Origin: Ifrita kowaldi
Lineage: Eukaryota > Chordata > Aves > Passeriformes > Cinclosomatidae
Direction: 5' to 3'
NCBI GenBank assembly: GCA_013398055.1
Contig: VZRS01009624.1
Span: 709,802-773,801 of the forward strand
DNA: 64,000 nucleotides
Part shown: positions 50,575-63,024 of the stretch, piece after piece
Position numbering within the stretch: the stretch's first letter is position 1
How the letters are laid out: every line of letters begins with the position of its first letter
Program-made: the position numbers and the translations under genes
The notes under the pieces: generated by a model
Told to the model about the DNA's origin: nothing
Database searches by the model: none
Seen by the model: only the letters and a program-made list of their open reading frames with translations

Positions 50575-52834
50575 AAATCTATGATGATGCTAAAGGTGTT
50601 GCTCTGGTGGATTAAAATAAGTCAGAATGGAAAGGTTGTAGATTAACGATGCAGTTACACATAATTGGAACATCTTTTGCCTTAAGAATCTTACTTTAGA
50701 ACTGCAGTTTATTATTGTGTTAATTTTCATTGCTGTGATATGGAAGATGGCCTATTCACCATGGCATGGTTACAGTTCTGATGTTTACATCGAGTTTTAG
50801 TATTTACAGCATTCAGGACATTTAAAGATTGTGTTGTACATCTGCACAAAAATGCACTTCATAGGCAGAATTCTTGTTTTTAGAGAATATTGGGCCAGAA
50901 TGGGAGACCACATCCTTTAAAGCACAAATTCACTCAGGGTTTGGATTGGCAATTCCTTAGGAACAGCAAAGGCTTATTCCAGATCCACATTTTCATTCCC
51001 AGCCTGAAGCTTTAGATGTCTAATGCTGTGCCCAACACAACTGAGGTGCTCTTTTTGCTCCAGTATGGAGCCTTCTAAACTGCAGTTGTAGACATTTCTG
51101 GAGACTTCTGAAAATCAGATGTTGTCCTTTTTTAACTGCAGTGGAGCCAGGATTAGCAGAAACAACAGATGCATCTTGCATTGCTGAGCATTTTCTGAGG
51201 TGCATCTGAAACTGATTTGTGACAGGCCAGTAACCCAATGAATGTAATGTAAAACATCCAGCAGGGTAAGACCTCCTCCTTAGAACTGTATCTTTTTTCT
51301 TGCATGCCTGGGTTGCATTTTTTTGAATTAAGTTACTGCATTGTAGAATGAGCCACATTCCTTTATTCCTGTAAAAATGGAATGACTGACGGCTTTTCAT
51401 TGCACATGCTCCTACTGTTTGTTGGGAGAGGAGGGGGCAGGATGGGATCCTACCAAATGTTTTAAATATTATAAATAGAGAAAAGATTGTTGAGCATGAG
51501 AAAATGGCATCTTACCAGGGGTTTAGTTAGATCTGTTGCTGATCCAGTCTGATCTTATATAGATTTTCACTAATTATTCCAATGTCAGTAACCAAGCCAG
51601 AGCAGAACAATGGATAAGTGTGTTTACAAAGGTGTGCACTAGAAGTCAGACTTAGATCAGATAAAAGAAATTTAATATCTTTCCCTCCATTCTAGACTTG
51701 TCACAGCCAAAGAAATACCTTTGAACAAAAACTAGCTGGTTTTTTTCAGATTTGCTGCATTAAGCAATTTCCAAAGTACAGAATTGCTGCTAATGGAAAA
51801 GCGAAACAAATCTGGGATTTTGAGCTAGTGGAGTGTTCGTGCAAGTGATTAGGCTGTACAAAAGGAGCATTCATCTTGAAATGACAGATAAGTGCTAAGG
51901 ACAGGACTGAAAACTGTAAATATGTTAGCACTTTAAGCGAGAGCACAGCTTCAGCACTTGTGAGACTCATCAGCTGCTGTAAACAATATGGATCTTTGAG
52001 CTGATCTCTGCCGAGATCTCAGCACATCAGATAATGATAGAGTTGTTCATTTCTGCTTCTTGTGTTTTGGTTTTTTTCATTTCAGAAAGTACTTTCTGCA
52101 AAGAACAGGTCTGCGGTGCTGCCAGCACACACTCACCTCCCTCATGGAGCAGCTGCTGTGGGGAGCAAAGCACAACCCCAGAGCTGGGCTCTGCCTTTCC
52201 TCAGCTCTGCTCCAGTCAGGAACAGAATGTGCAGCTGCACTGCCACTCTGCTCACAGGGCTGTGCCCCCACCCAAGCTGGGGAAGGCTCTTTGAGCTCCT
52301 CCAGCCTCAGTTCACAGTCAGGACACTTCTCGAAGTGTGATTTTAAAAGGAAGTGTTCAGGTGGTGGCAGCAGTTTCTCCTGTGGGGTTTTGCAAAGGGT
52401 TATGAGTGACTGAGCTGTGACAATGGAGCATTTCGTGTTGGGAAAGCTGCATACGGTAGAAATTAATTTGAAATCAGTAAATCCCCTTTGCAGAGGACAC
52501 AATAAAAAGCTGGCATCCCACCATAGCTCTCAACGCTCACTGACCTCGCTGAGGCTCTGCTCAGTGACCTACAAGTGAAAAGCTCCATGAGCCATTTGGG
52601 CTTCTGCTATTCATCTCTTTTCCCAGCTTGCTGTCTTTAAATAAAAGGACAGATCCTCAGCAGCAGGAATTGGCTCAGTTCTTAGGATCAGCTGAATCGT
52701 GAAGCACAAAGTGTTTTTTCTTCAGTTGTGTCCCACACTGGCCAGATTTTCCTCTTCAGTGTTTGATATTAATCTAGTGGTGTTAGTGATTCTTGTGGAA
52801 TACATGAGGAACTGAGGTGCAGAAGCTCCACCGG

Positions 52835-52958
52835 ATCACAGAATATTCAGAGTTGGAGGGACCCACAAGGATGATCAAGTCCATCTCATGTGGGGATCAA
52901 ACCCACGCCCTTGGCATTACCAGCACCGTGTTCTGACCAACTGAGCTGATCTCAGGGC
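52835..52958 (-). mobile_element. tRNA-Ile-derived SINE with CR1-like tail (TguSINE1-like)
   Basis: Read on the minus strand, the element begins with a tRNA-Ile-like head: CAGCTCAGTTGGTCAGAACA (A box region, 52937-52949), then GGTGCTGGTAATGCCAAGGG, then the B box GGTTTGATCC (complement of 52894-52903). It continues into a CR1-like tail that ends with ATTCTGTG (complement of 52837-52844). The head resembles tRNA-Ile(AAT), whose anticodon stem-loop reads GGTGCTAATAACGCC. A pol III promoter head fused to a CR1 tail is the arrangement of the passerine SINE family I know as TguSINE1, mobilised by CR1 machinery. Anticodon-region changes show it is not a functional tRNA. Confidence 0.83.
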
Positions 52959-54363
52959 TTGTGTGACTTATCCAGGGTTAAAATTCAGGCTCCAATGAAT
53001 ATGGTTATGGAAGGTGTGCTGGGAAGAGCTTTGCCCTATAAGCACTTCAGGAGCCGTGGGTTAGGAATTTCTCACTGAAGTGACTGAAGGGACAAGGTTT
53101 GCTTGGAAGCAGCAGCCACAAGGTGCAGCTCACTGAGGGCTTCTTAAAAAGCTGGGAAAATAGGATGGGATAGCAGAGTAAAAGGAGGAATGGTGACTGG
53201 CTGGGTGTTGGAAGGTGAGAACATCCCTCTGGAAGGATTTGGTGTTGTTTGCCTTTCCTGGAGATAAAAAGGACACCTTATAAACAAGCTCCCCAAGCTT
53301 CCCACCTGGCCAAAACTTGGAGGTGGGAAGGTGGAGACTCTCCCAGCTTTCAGAGAAGCCCTGGGCAGGGTGGTGCTGTGTTGGACCTCAGGCTGTGACC
53401 AGCCCAGCTCTGGTGCCACTGGTGCCTCGCTCCCACAGCAAATGCACTTCTAATTCCAACTGGGATGTTTGCAGACAGAACCAGCCTTTGTTTTGGGCAC
53501 GGGCAATTGGAAAATGTGCTCTTTTTCTATTTGCCAAATGAATACAAATGCTTTCTGAGAACATCTGCTCAGGAAAAAGATGCCTGAGATACCTTTAAAA
53601 ACTCCTGCTGGCAGTGCTGGGTGACAGGTTTGGATTTGCTCAGTAACAGAGGTTATGGAATATTGCTGTAATCAAAGGCTCTTTATGGCTCTGGGGCAGG
53701 TGGGAATAAATAGCCCTTGGGTTTGGTTTTGTATAGAAAAATGTCAGATAGCCAGAGTGGTGATGAGGGTAACTTGACATTTGCCAACAAGGATAGTTTA
53801 TTCCAAATTAATTTGTTCAAGTTGGTGCCTACAGGTTTTCTGTGCAATAAATGTGATTGCAGTACACAGACATTGTGCACATAAAGAGGTTCCTGCTGAC
53901 AGAGAAGTTTTAGTGCTAAAGGGAACTGTTTTTACCATTTCCCAGTGGTCTCCAAAAGAGATACAAGCCAAAGTTTTTAGCAGCAAGGGGAGCAGAACAC
54001 CTATTCTGGTGTGACTATTGCAGTTTCCTCATATAAAACTCTCTGAATTCTGTGTCCATGGGAGTTCCACAGCTCAAGTTGAGATTCTCCCTTCCTGCTA
54101 TTAGAGCACATTTGGCAAACGACTGGCCATCCCATCCATAAGACCAGGCTTCCCAGGTTTTTAAGGAATCCTTCCCAAAATAAAATTGTTTAGCAACATG
54201 TATCCAGCATTTAAAGTGCTTTTTTTAGAAAGAGCACTCTTGGAGGACAGTTCTAGTGGCAGAAGAGAAATGAGAGCAGTAGCTTCTCATCCCTGGCTGA
54301 TTTTCAGATCTGGAGAAGAAAGGATGCTCAGTTTTTAACAGAACAGGACAGTATCATCAGCTG

Positions 54364-54435
54364 ATCACAGAACAGTTTGAGTTGGAAGAGACCTTTAAAG
54401 GTCATCTAGTCCACCCCCTTGCAATGATGAGTGTG
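54364..54435 (-). mobile_element. short CR1 LINE 3' fragment
   Basis: An antisense CR1 end: GATCACAGAACAGTTTGAGT, then TGGAAGAGACCTTTAAAGGT, then CATCTAGTCCACCCCCTTGC. Only about 70 bases are recognisable. The right-hand limit is approximate because similarity fades after CAATGATGAG. Confidence 0.82.
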
Positions 54436-55083
54436 CTTTGCTTCAGCTTCACTCACTTCAGTCACTGGCAGCCTTTAATTTAGGAAAGAAAATTTCTGGA
54501 GCCTTGTGCTGGAAAAGGCTGCTGACCCCTTGTTTGCAGCAATCGCGGCAAGGAAACCAAACGCCTTGTGCCATGGACAGCTGCCTTCTCTGTGCTGTGC
54601 TTCCCAGGGAGAAAGGGCGGTGCAGTCCAGGATAAACTCTCAACAGATTCCTCATTTCTTCTAGGATTTGTTCTCTGTTCACCACTCATTGGGTATCTCT
54701 GTATTTCTTAAATGATATTTGATTTTGTTGTTGGACATGGGATATCTGTTAGGTTACTAAAAGGTTCTCTCTATATTTTAATGCAGTTTTACTCTCTGTG
54801 TTAACATCTCAACCTTCTACTGGCTTACAGTAGTGAAAGACTTTTTCTAAAGGTCTCTTGTTTTTTATGAGCCCCTGTCCAGGGTAATTTCCCAAATGCA
54901 GTCCAGATTGGGTAAAATGTAAGCATATTTCTGAGGTATAGTTTTGGGGTTTTTTTAATAGTAAACCACACATCAGATTAACCAGATAAAAAATAATCCC
55001 AAATCAAAACTCACAGCAGGGATTTTACTCATTAACCTCAGGTAGACACTGGAGCACGGCAAAGAATATATTTGAAAGATGAG

Positions 55084-55105
55084 GGGAAAGGAAAGGAAAG
55101 GAAAG
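55084..55105. repeat. (GGAAA)4 run
   Basis: Four GGAAA-type units in a purine-rich stretch. Confidence 0.8.
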
Positions 55106-55433
55106 TCTCCTCAGCCAGTGCTGGAAACACGGAAAGAATAAATAGATGAAGAAGAGTAAGATAATGCAAATAGTGTTGCTTTCTTGATGGAGTAACCCTA
55201 CAACAAAGTACAGGCAGAAGTTGGTTTTATGACAAAATCCCAGCTAGGTACCCCAAAAATGCTGAAACTGCCCAAAGTGGGGAAATGAACAGAGAGACGT
55301 GTGCGGATTAATTAGATCGAAAAAATGTTTTGACAGCATAAGCGAACATATGGAATGAATTGAGAGAACCTGATCCAGTTCCCCCTGTGTAAATGATGCC
55401 TTAGCCATAGCTCATAAAGCAAATACAGATGCA

Positions 55434-55448
55434 AAAAAAAAAAAAAAA
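55434..55448. repeat. poly-A run
   Basis: About 15 A residues followed by GG and another A8 run. It is not attached to a recognisable retroelement. Confidence 0.8.
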
Positions 55449-55718
55449 GGAAAAAAAAGCCCCTTTCTTATCCCCTCCCCCCAGTAAAGCCCAATCTGTT
55501 GCCAGATGGCAAATAAAAGTTTGAACTGGGTGACTAAATGTGAGGAAAGCTGAATGTTCAGCATGGACGTGGAAAGAAATCAGCCGAATGAATCTGGATT
55601 TTGCACCTTGGAGGAAGTGGTGCCGTTCAGCTAAATATTGTGTAGAGTGCCCAGATGAGTGTCAGGATCTCCTGTGCTGGGTCTTCAGTGTCTCTGTTTC
55701 ACCCTCCCTGGTTCAAAT

Positions 55719-55881
55719 AACAGAATGGTGGAATGGTTTGGGCAGGGACACCTTCCACTATCCCAGGTGGCTCCAAGCTGTATCCAGCCTGGCCTTGGAC
55801 ACTTCCAGGGCTCCAGGGGCAGCCACAGCTGCTCTGGGCACCCTGTGCCAGGCCCTCCCCACCCTCACAGGGAGGGATTTC
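55719..55881 (-). mobile_element. CR1 LINE 3' fragment with internal deletion
   Basis: An antisense CR1 copy: ACAGAATGGTGGAATGGTTT at the 3' terminus, then a jump directly to GCAGGGACACCTTCCACTAT. About 40 bases expected between them (the GGGACC...ATCCAGTCC stretch seen in the copy at 26736) are missing. It continues CCTGGCCTTGGACACTTCCA and GCCACAGCTGCTCTGGGCAC to CCTCACAGGGAGGGATTTC. A 178-codon open frame overlapping it is not a gene. Confidence 0.9.
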
Positions 55882-58800
55882 TGTGTGTCCAGCTGGGTTT
55901 TTGATGTGTGTGTCCATGTGGAAATCACACGCCTGCCCTGCCTGCCCCAAAGGCCTTGCCACCAAAACTTGAGGGTAACATCATTGGGACAGATGCTGCA
56001 AGCAGAGGGTGAGGAGGGAGCCAGAGAAGCAAAGCAACGTGTTGCAGGTTATGCAGAGGAGCATTCCCTGGATTAGTTTGCTCCATCCCCGGGAGGGATG
56101 AGTAGGGAGAGGGCTGATTGGGCAGTGCCCTGTATTGGGAGCTGGTGGAGGAATCTGCTCTCCAGGTGAGCTTGTGTTCTGTTAAACACCCGCTGCCTGT
56201 CAGCATAACATTTCCAAGCCTAAAAACTGTTAAAATCAATATATTTTCATGCGGTTTCAATGGACAAACCTTCTTAGTCCATTATAACAGTGATGCTGTG
56301 TGTAGTTAAATTTATTCCACCTCAGAAGGGCGTGAGGGAGGTGTGCTGCCAGTGCCAGTTGGTGCTGGAGTCAGGAGCCTGTTCCAGCTGTGGCATCAGC
56401 ACCACGGCCTGGGCTGGGACCTTCACACACAGCCACTGAAGTGAGCAGTCCCTTCACAGAGAGGCTGCACAGGCTCATGTCAGGGGAAGAGCAGCTAAAC
56501 ACTGCCCCAGACTGCTTGGATGGTGCCCACAGACTCAATTCATGGCACCCAGTGCCAGCAATCTGGGAAGCTGAAACAGGAGCTGAGCACTTGGGCTCTT
56601 TCCATTGCCCAGGGAAGCTGAAACCTCTGCTAAGCTGTCAGGTTTGTGTCCAAGCAGCTTTGGGCATGAAGAGGTTCCAGCAACAGAGCCCTCACAAAGC
56701 AAACTGCCTAATTATTTGATAGTCAGAGGCAACTTGGGGGAGTGCAGACTCAAATCAACAACTAACCAACCTATATTTAGTAGCAGAGTGGCTGGAGCTT
56801 AGACCCAAACATAGTTTCCAGCTGATAGATGATGTGGCAGTCAGAGCTGACCCTCGTCCCATTCTAAATTTGGGCTGCGGAATAAGTAATTAATATCATG
56901 GCTGGCATGGCAAGGCACCCTTCCAGCAGCTGCCCTGCCACTGCTGCTCCTCTTAGGGCTGTGCCTGTGGCTGGCCAGCCTGGCTGGGCTCTGGGACACC
57001 AAACTGGGTGGCCATAGCCTGGCTGGCACTGTGGAGCCACTGAGGCAGAGGTAAAGTCAGTGCTCTGGAGGCAGAAGTGCTCCCGTGGCCTTACCTGCGC
57101 TTGTCTCTGCTGCTGCGAGAGCTCTTTTCCATTTGTTCTGGTTCTAAGGAGTCAAAAGCTGCTCTGGTGGTGCAGGACAGGTTGGGTGATCCATCCTTCA
57201 GTGGGATGTGGAAGGTGCAGGAGGGCTGGGAATTCCATGTGGTACCCAAAGTGCAAAACTGCGGACACACCTCAAGTGTGCAAACTCTGTGCTCCAGCCA
57301 AACCAAACTGGGGAAATGGCACAGCCCATTGCAGAGAGAGAATTTTAACTGAAAACTAAAAGAGTAAATTACATGTCCCTGGTAACTCCAGAAATCTCTT
57401 GAAACTTTCTGGAATCTGATTCAGTGGTCGAACCAGAAATCTGCCTTGTCTCAGTGCTCAGGATCCATCCAGTTGGCCTCTGTCAGCCCAAGTTGGATGG
57501 CTGAAGGGTACAATAACGTTGGGCTTCTTCTGAGCTGCCTCAGTGTAACAAACAAATGTATAAAATACTCCTCTGAGAAGGGCCAGTGCTGTTACTGAAC
57601 CTATGGACAGAGAGATTCCAAAGGCCAGTGACTTTCCCTGGAAGACAGACTGGGGCTCAGGTCCTGAGCTGGTGTCCTGCTCACCAGCCCTCCATCCCTC
57701 CATCCTGTTCTCCCTCCTCCTCTGTATCTCACATGCACACACAGACAGACAAAACCTCTCTCTCTCTGTCTGAGGTTTGATGCAGACACAGAAATCAATG
57801 TTGGATCAGAGCAAAAGGAAAATACAAGCTTGTGTGAAATTTTCCACCTTTTCACTAAATGAATCAAAGCCAAATTTTCACACTTTGGTCTTAGGTGTGA
57901 AATTTTTGCTCAGCTCTAATATTTATCCATAATGTGTTTTAAAACTTGGCTCGCTCCATCCAGAAACCCACAGAGAATTGAGTTACAGATTCTGGGCTTT
58001 GTGCACGCTGCCAAGATCTGCCCCTATAACTCAAACAAATTTGGGGGAGGGGGAACCACTAGAAAAATATTGTATATGGTCCATCACATGCTTTCTTCAT
58101 GCAGTCATATACCACTAAAAAGTAATGTTCTGCTAGGCCTGTGTCACAGAAATATACTCATGTAACTCCTGTAAACACAGATAAGATGAATTTTGCATCT
58201 CCAGGCTGTGGAACAAGCAATCCCTAAATAAAAGCCTAGAAGGAAATAGCAGCTTTGCTTAAAACTCTTATAAAAGTTTAAAAGTATTTCTTCAACATCA
58301 GCATTTCAAGAAATCTATTTCTGTCCCTCAAATCCAAATATATCTGTGACTGGACTTCTTAAAATGATGCTAAAGACATCTGTTAGCTGAGCTTGTGTGT
58401 GTGGAGTAGAGATGGGTGAGAGAGAGGTTCTTCACTGCTGCAGAACAGTTAAAATTATTACGTAGAACATTATTTATTTTATTTGTTGTGAGGACTAGAA
58501 GTGTAAGGAAAGTCTCTCTGATAGTTTGAAGGTTCTCAACACCTGCTGAGTCCTGCAGTCAGTACAGCTCTGGTGGGAAGCATGTTCCTACATTTCAGCC
58601 TGTTGTGAATGGGGCAACTTTTACATTATTTTCCTCCTGCTGCTGGATCCGTGACTGGAAAACTGAACAGAAACACCAGAGAGGTGAGGCTGGCCTGAGT
58701 GTGAGCATCAGATCCCCCAGTTTGGTGCTTTGCTGTTCCATGTGCAGCCACATGCTTTCAGCTACTGACGCTGGACAGGAAAACTTCAAATGATCTGTGG

Positions 58801-59126
58801 TTGTTTCATTGTTAATAACTACCTTAGGTAAAAGTCCAGGCATTTCTTGGGATTACCAAAATGACTAAGTGGGGAGAACACAGCTGGGAAATTGCATTTG
58901 TGCTCGAATGCCTTATCCATTTAACTTTGGATACAATTCTTAAAGTCTCAAAATAAAGAAAAAGTCCAATTGGGATTTTGTTACTTGACTTTTTAAGCTA
59001 AGGCTGCTGTCCCTAAATCTGATTTCTCATCTGCTGTGTACATTAAGGGCTCACATCCCATTAATTTTCAGTAATTTTCAACCTTATCAGTCCTTGAGTC
59101 ACTGCTGAAAATCAGACTTGGGGACT

Positions 59127-59182
59127 ATTCTGGGTTGGGCTTGGTGATCTCCAAGGTCTCTTCTAACCCAGCTGATTCTATT
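59127..59182 (+). mobile_element. very short CR1 LINE 3' end
   Basis: A sense-orientation tail: TCTGGGTTGGGCTTGGTGAT, then CTCCAAGGTCTCTTCTAACC, ending CAGCTGATTCTATTCAC, close to the CR1 terminal ATTCTRTG. Only about 55 bases are left. Confidence 0.8.
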
Positions 59183-62100
59183 CACAAGTGGTCTTCACTG
59201 GCCTCCCTCTGCAGTCCCGAGGGACATGGGCTCCCCTTGTGGGATGAGCAGGATCGTGCTGGGTTTTGTGAGGCAGCTCTGGGAGGATCCCAAGGGCAGG
59301 GAATCAGGGAAGATGGGCCTCCCAGCCTGAAGCTATTCCCTGTGTGCACCTCCTGTGGCTCCTGTGCCAGGCTGATGGGCTTCTCCTGGGGCCTCCTCCC
59401 ACACAGGGTTAAAAGCCTTTTCCTTCCCATTATTGAAGGGACAGGAGTTGGAATTTCCAGCTTTTAGATGCTGTATCCAAGTCATGCTTCCCTAGGAGGT
59501 AGGATGTTCCCTGGGTTCCAGTAGAGTTTCCCTTGGAGATCCACTGCCTGCTGGGGCTGCTCTGGATTCCTCAGCTGGACAAGTGTTGGATCCTGTGCTC
59601 CAGTTGATGCTGGAGAGTGGAATTCAGCCACCAGGACCGAGTGGATTTGAGTGACTCCTGACCTTCCCAGCGGCACCTTGTCCTGAGATCTTGGTGGGCC
59701 TTGGGGAGTTTGGTTCCCTGCTCCCTTCCCGGGCAGGGATAACCCCACTGGACTGCGTCTCTCCATGGAGAGCAGAGTGTTTACTGGCTTGTATCTGTCT
59801 CAGCGTTGACACTCCAACAAAAGGTTAGAAATCATGAATGCATCCCTTTATTTCTGCTCCACAGTGCCTCTCTTTTTTTTCCGTGTAAACCCTTCACTTG
59901 CCTCTTGCCCAGCCTTTAGAAACGATGATCAAATGCGAACTTTCAGGGTTTATTTATAGCATAGCCTTTATGGAAAGAGAGAAAAGAAATGATTAAAAAG
60001 CAATTTTACAAAATATTTTGTTTTAAGAGAGAATTCATTGTGTTTTAAATCACTGTATTCATTGTACTGTCTAGACTGGCAAACAAAGAAGATAGAGCGT
60101 CATTCAAATTAAGATTGTGAAATCCTTGGTGACTGGAATTATGGATTTGGATGTCAACCCTCAAACAAACTATTTCTGAACGGCAGTATTATCACTTTGC
60201 TATATTTAAGGCTTTGTTGGAGACAGAGCAGTGCACAAGGTTGATCCGATTCAGTAATGCAATTCTAATGTTCCTTTGTTTCCCATTTCATTATAAATTC
60301 ATATTTTCAATGTTCTGTTCCTCTTTGTCCCCAGAAAATTGTTGAAAAGACTCTCCTCTGGGAGTAAAGTTTTTTGTTCAAGCTAACAATGACCAAACTG
60401 ACTTTAAAACACAGAAAAACACACAACTAAAATGTGAATTGAGAGAGGGAATTAATTTAGGATATTTTGAGCAACATAGAATGGGTGAGTTGTTGAAAAT
60501 TGCTGGCTGTGTATTTTTTTGCCATGTTATTTCACAGAACCATGGTAGTTGCTGTGAGACTTTAATGCTGTGGATTCTCAAAGGTCTGTGTATTTTCAGT
60601 AGATTTAAAAACACCGAAGTATTTTAGCTGATAAACTGAAAAACTGATAAATTTGGGAATCTTCCTCCTTAGCTCAGGGTGGGTGATGAGGGGACCAGCA
60701 GAAGAGAAGCAGCAGCCAGGCCCTAATTCCTAGTTGAGATCAAGTCCTAAGTGACCAGTTTTCCTTTTGGGACCTCTCCAGCCCATCCTGCTCCCAGTGC
60801 TGCAGGAGTGGTGACACCTCTCTGGCTCCCTGAGCATGGGGACTCTGTGCTGGCACTTCCAGGTTGGGGAGACCTCACAGAGAGAGTGGGAGGCTCTGGG
60901 CAGCCTTGGCTTGAGCCCTTGAAGAGCAGCTCCCGAGTGCCAGGTGTGAGAGCTGGGCCCAGCTGGGCGCACAGGGGGCACTGGGGGATCTGGGGTCTGT
61001 TCTTGGACCAGCCCAGGAGACCTGGAGTTCCCTGAGTAACAGCATAAAAATAAAACCTGTCTGGAGATGGGTTTATCTCAAAGCTGGCTGACTTCCCAAA
61101 GAGCAACAAGACACATTCTGCTCTGGAAGCTGTAAGAGTAAAGCACAACAGGAGTGTGTGGAGCACTCATGTCGGAGGCAGAACATACCCTGGCAATGGT
61201 GCTGTCTGTGTCCTGGTCCTGAGGGGAATGCAGAGTCTGGCCCTCCTTTCATTTTTGTTGCACCTGTGATAAAAAATGGATTTGCCTGTTTAGACACTTT
61301 GGATGTTGTGGGTTTATTTTTGTGCAGTGTCTCCAGGGCAGTTCAAAAGGAGGTGTAAAGCAGGGAGCAGAAAGGAAGGTGACTCTTCCATTAGTGAGAG
61401 AATGCTTCAGGGGGCTTTGTTTTCCCTAAGGCACAATGGAAAAGCAGTAGTCATTGTACCAGACGGAATTGGCTTTTACTTTGAGGGGGTTTTTTTCTGA
61501 GTGTTCATTCATTTTTTGGAAAGTCTGTAAATCCAGCTGTCCGTGTAAGGGAGTTGTAAGAGACTGACTATTGTAAACAGGGACAATGCTTGGGCATTGT
61601 CAGTATCACCTGTTAAAGGACAGGGAAGAAAACGCCCATTTCTCTTACTGGGAAGGGTATCAGCCTTTCCATGGCAGTATTTTAATCTGGCTGGTGTGCA
61701 GAGTGTCAGTGCCAGCAGGCTCACATGTCCCAGGGAAAAGAACACACTATCTCCCTGGAAGTGTTATTTCAAGGGTGTTTCTTGGGGAATCGAAGTACAA
61801 TCAACCTCTGCACAAATGAAGGAGAATGGGCATATGAGAGCACAGAAATGTTCCCTGCTGGTCTGTCAGCACCCTTAGCAGAGTCAAGTCCTGACTGCAC
61901 AGCTGGCAATGCTTTTCCCTTTGATAGAGCCTGCCCTGGGCTGGTGACACTGCACTGACATTGCTCATCCACATTGTAAAGTTCTGTGAGATCCTCAGCT
62001 GTCAACTGCTGGATTAGTGGAAAGCACAGATTTCACTAGAGCAGGTATTCCAGCCTGTAAAATCATCCAAACCTTTTAAAAATCCAGCTGTAGCAGCTGG

Positions 62101-62248
62101 CTGGCAGGTTCCAGAGAAGCAGCACAGGCTGCCTGTTCTCCAGGGTCATCCTCATTCTTAGGCACTGCATTAAAAAAGGTTCAGGGTCCTGCTTAGAAAC
62201 TCTGAACCCTGATTTAGTCACATGCTAATTCTTGAGTCCTGACCTTTA

Positions 62249-62764
62249 ATGTTTTTAACATTCTCCCATCTAAAAGCTGTTGCTTTGATTCTCCTTGTGA
62301 AATCACTGAGTGTCTGCTGCCACCACTGTATCCTGAGAGGTCGGCCCTCTCTTAACTTCAGTGGTTCTCATTCCAGTGGGATTGCTTGGGAAAATCCACG
62401 GAAAATCAGAATCTCACAGAGATCAGGGAAAGAACCAAACTACTTGTCCTTCTCTCCTCCACACATGACTGTCCCAGAGACTCCTTCTTCAGGGGATTCT
62501 GTGAGCTCTGACTTTATTTTTGCCAAAAGCAGAGCAGGATCAGAGTTTGCCTCTTACACCTTTGTGCTGGAATGTGAGGGCAGCTGTGAGCTCCAGAACA
62601 GACCTTCCCAGGTTACGTTTAGCTTGTGGAGCACCCTCGAGCCCTCCCTTGCTGCAGGGAACCGATACTTTCAGAATCTGATTACGGGACCTGAACTACA
62701 GTTATCATTTTATTTGAGAACCCTCCCCTCCGGGGACGCAGTGTTTAACATTTCCTTTGGTTAG
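62249..62764 (+). other. 171-codon open frame of uncertain status
   Basis: A continuous frame from ATG at 62249 to TAG at 62762-62764, followed within ten bases by AATAAA. Its first 24 residues (MFLTFSHLKAVALILLVKSL and on) are hydrophobic and look like a signal peptide. The rest has no motif I recognise. Given the size of the window, one or two frames of this length are expected by chance. It sits in the last large FGGY intron, about 260 bp before exon h, on the same strand. It is listed only because of the start, hydrophobic N-terminus and polyadenylation-like signal together. Most likely it is not a gene. Confidence 0.15.
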
Positions 62765-63024
62765 AGTAAATAATAAAAGATAAGTCTGTTCCGCCTGGGA
62801 CTCCCAGTGAGAGAGAGGAACAGATTTTGGTTACTGAGGGTCTGCAGCGCTTTGTTCTCTTGACTACTTTATAATGGGATTGAACATATTTGCTGCCATC
62901 TGGCCTGTTCAGCCGAAACAAAATACATCACTAATGTTCCGATTGGTTTTGAAACATCTTGTTCTTGTCAAAAAGTATTTTAAATCGAAACAGGCTTCCC
63001 CAGTTGGTGTTTGTCTTTTCCTAG

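Larger units (their letters stand above)
37606..63024 (+). other. FGGY: FGGY intron of about 25.4 kb
   Basis: This phase-0 intron separates the end of the catalytic core from the C-terminal tail exons. It contains a (TCTTC)n microsatellite (48293-48408), a MIR-like SINE fossil (50395-50574), a tRNA-Ile/CR1 chimeric SINE (52835-52958), CR1 fragments (54364-54435, 55719-55881, 59127-59182), a (GGAAA)n run (55084-55105), a poly-A run (55434-55448), a candidate conserved block (about 59920-60310) and a 171-codon open frame of uncertain meaning (62249-62764). No other coding exon or nested gene was recognised on either strand. Confidence 0.82.

Noticed and set aside
55540..56076. 178-codon open frame on the + strand
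   Set aside because: It runs across the CR1 fragment at 55719-55881, contains no domain I recognise, and is explained by repeat sequence and chance.
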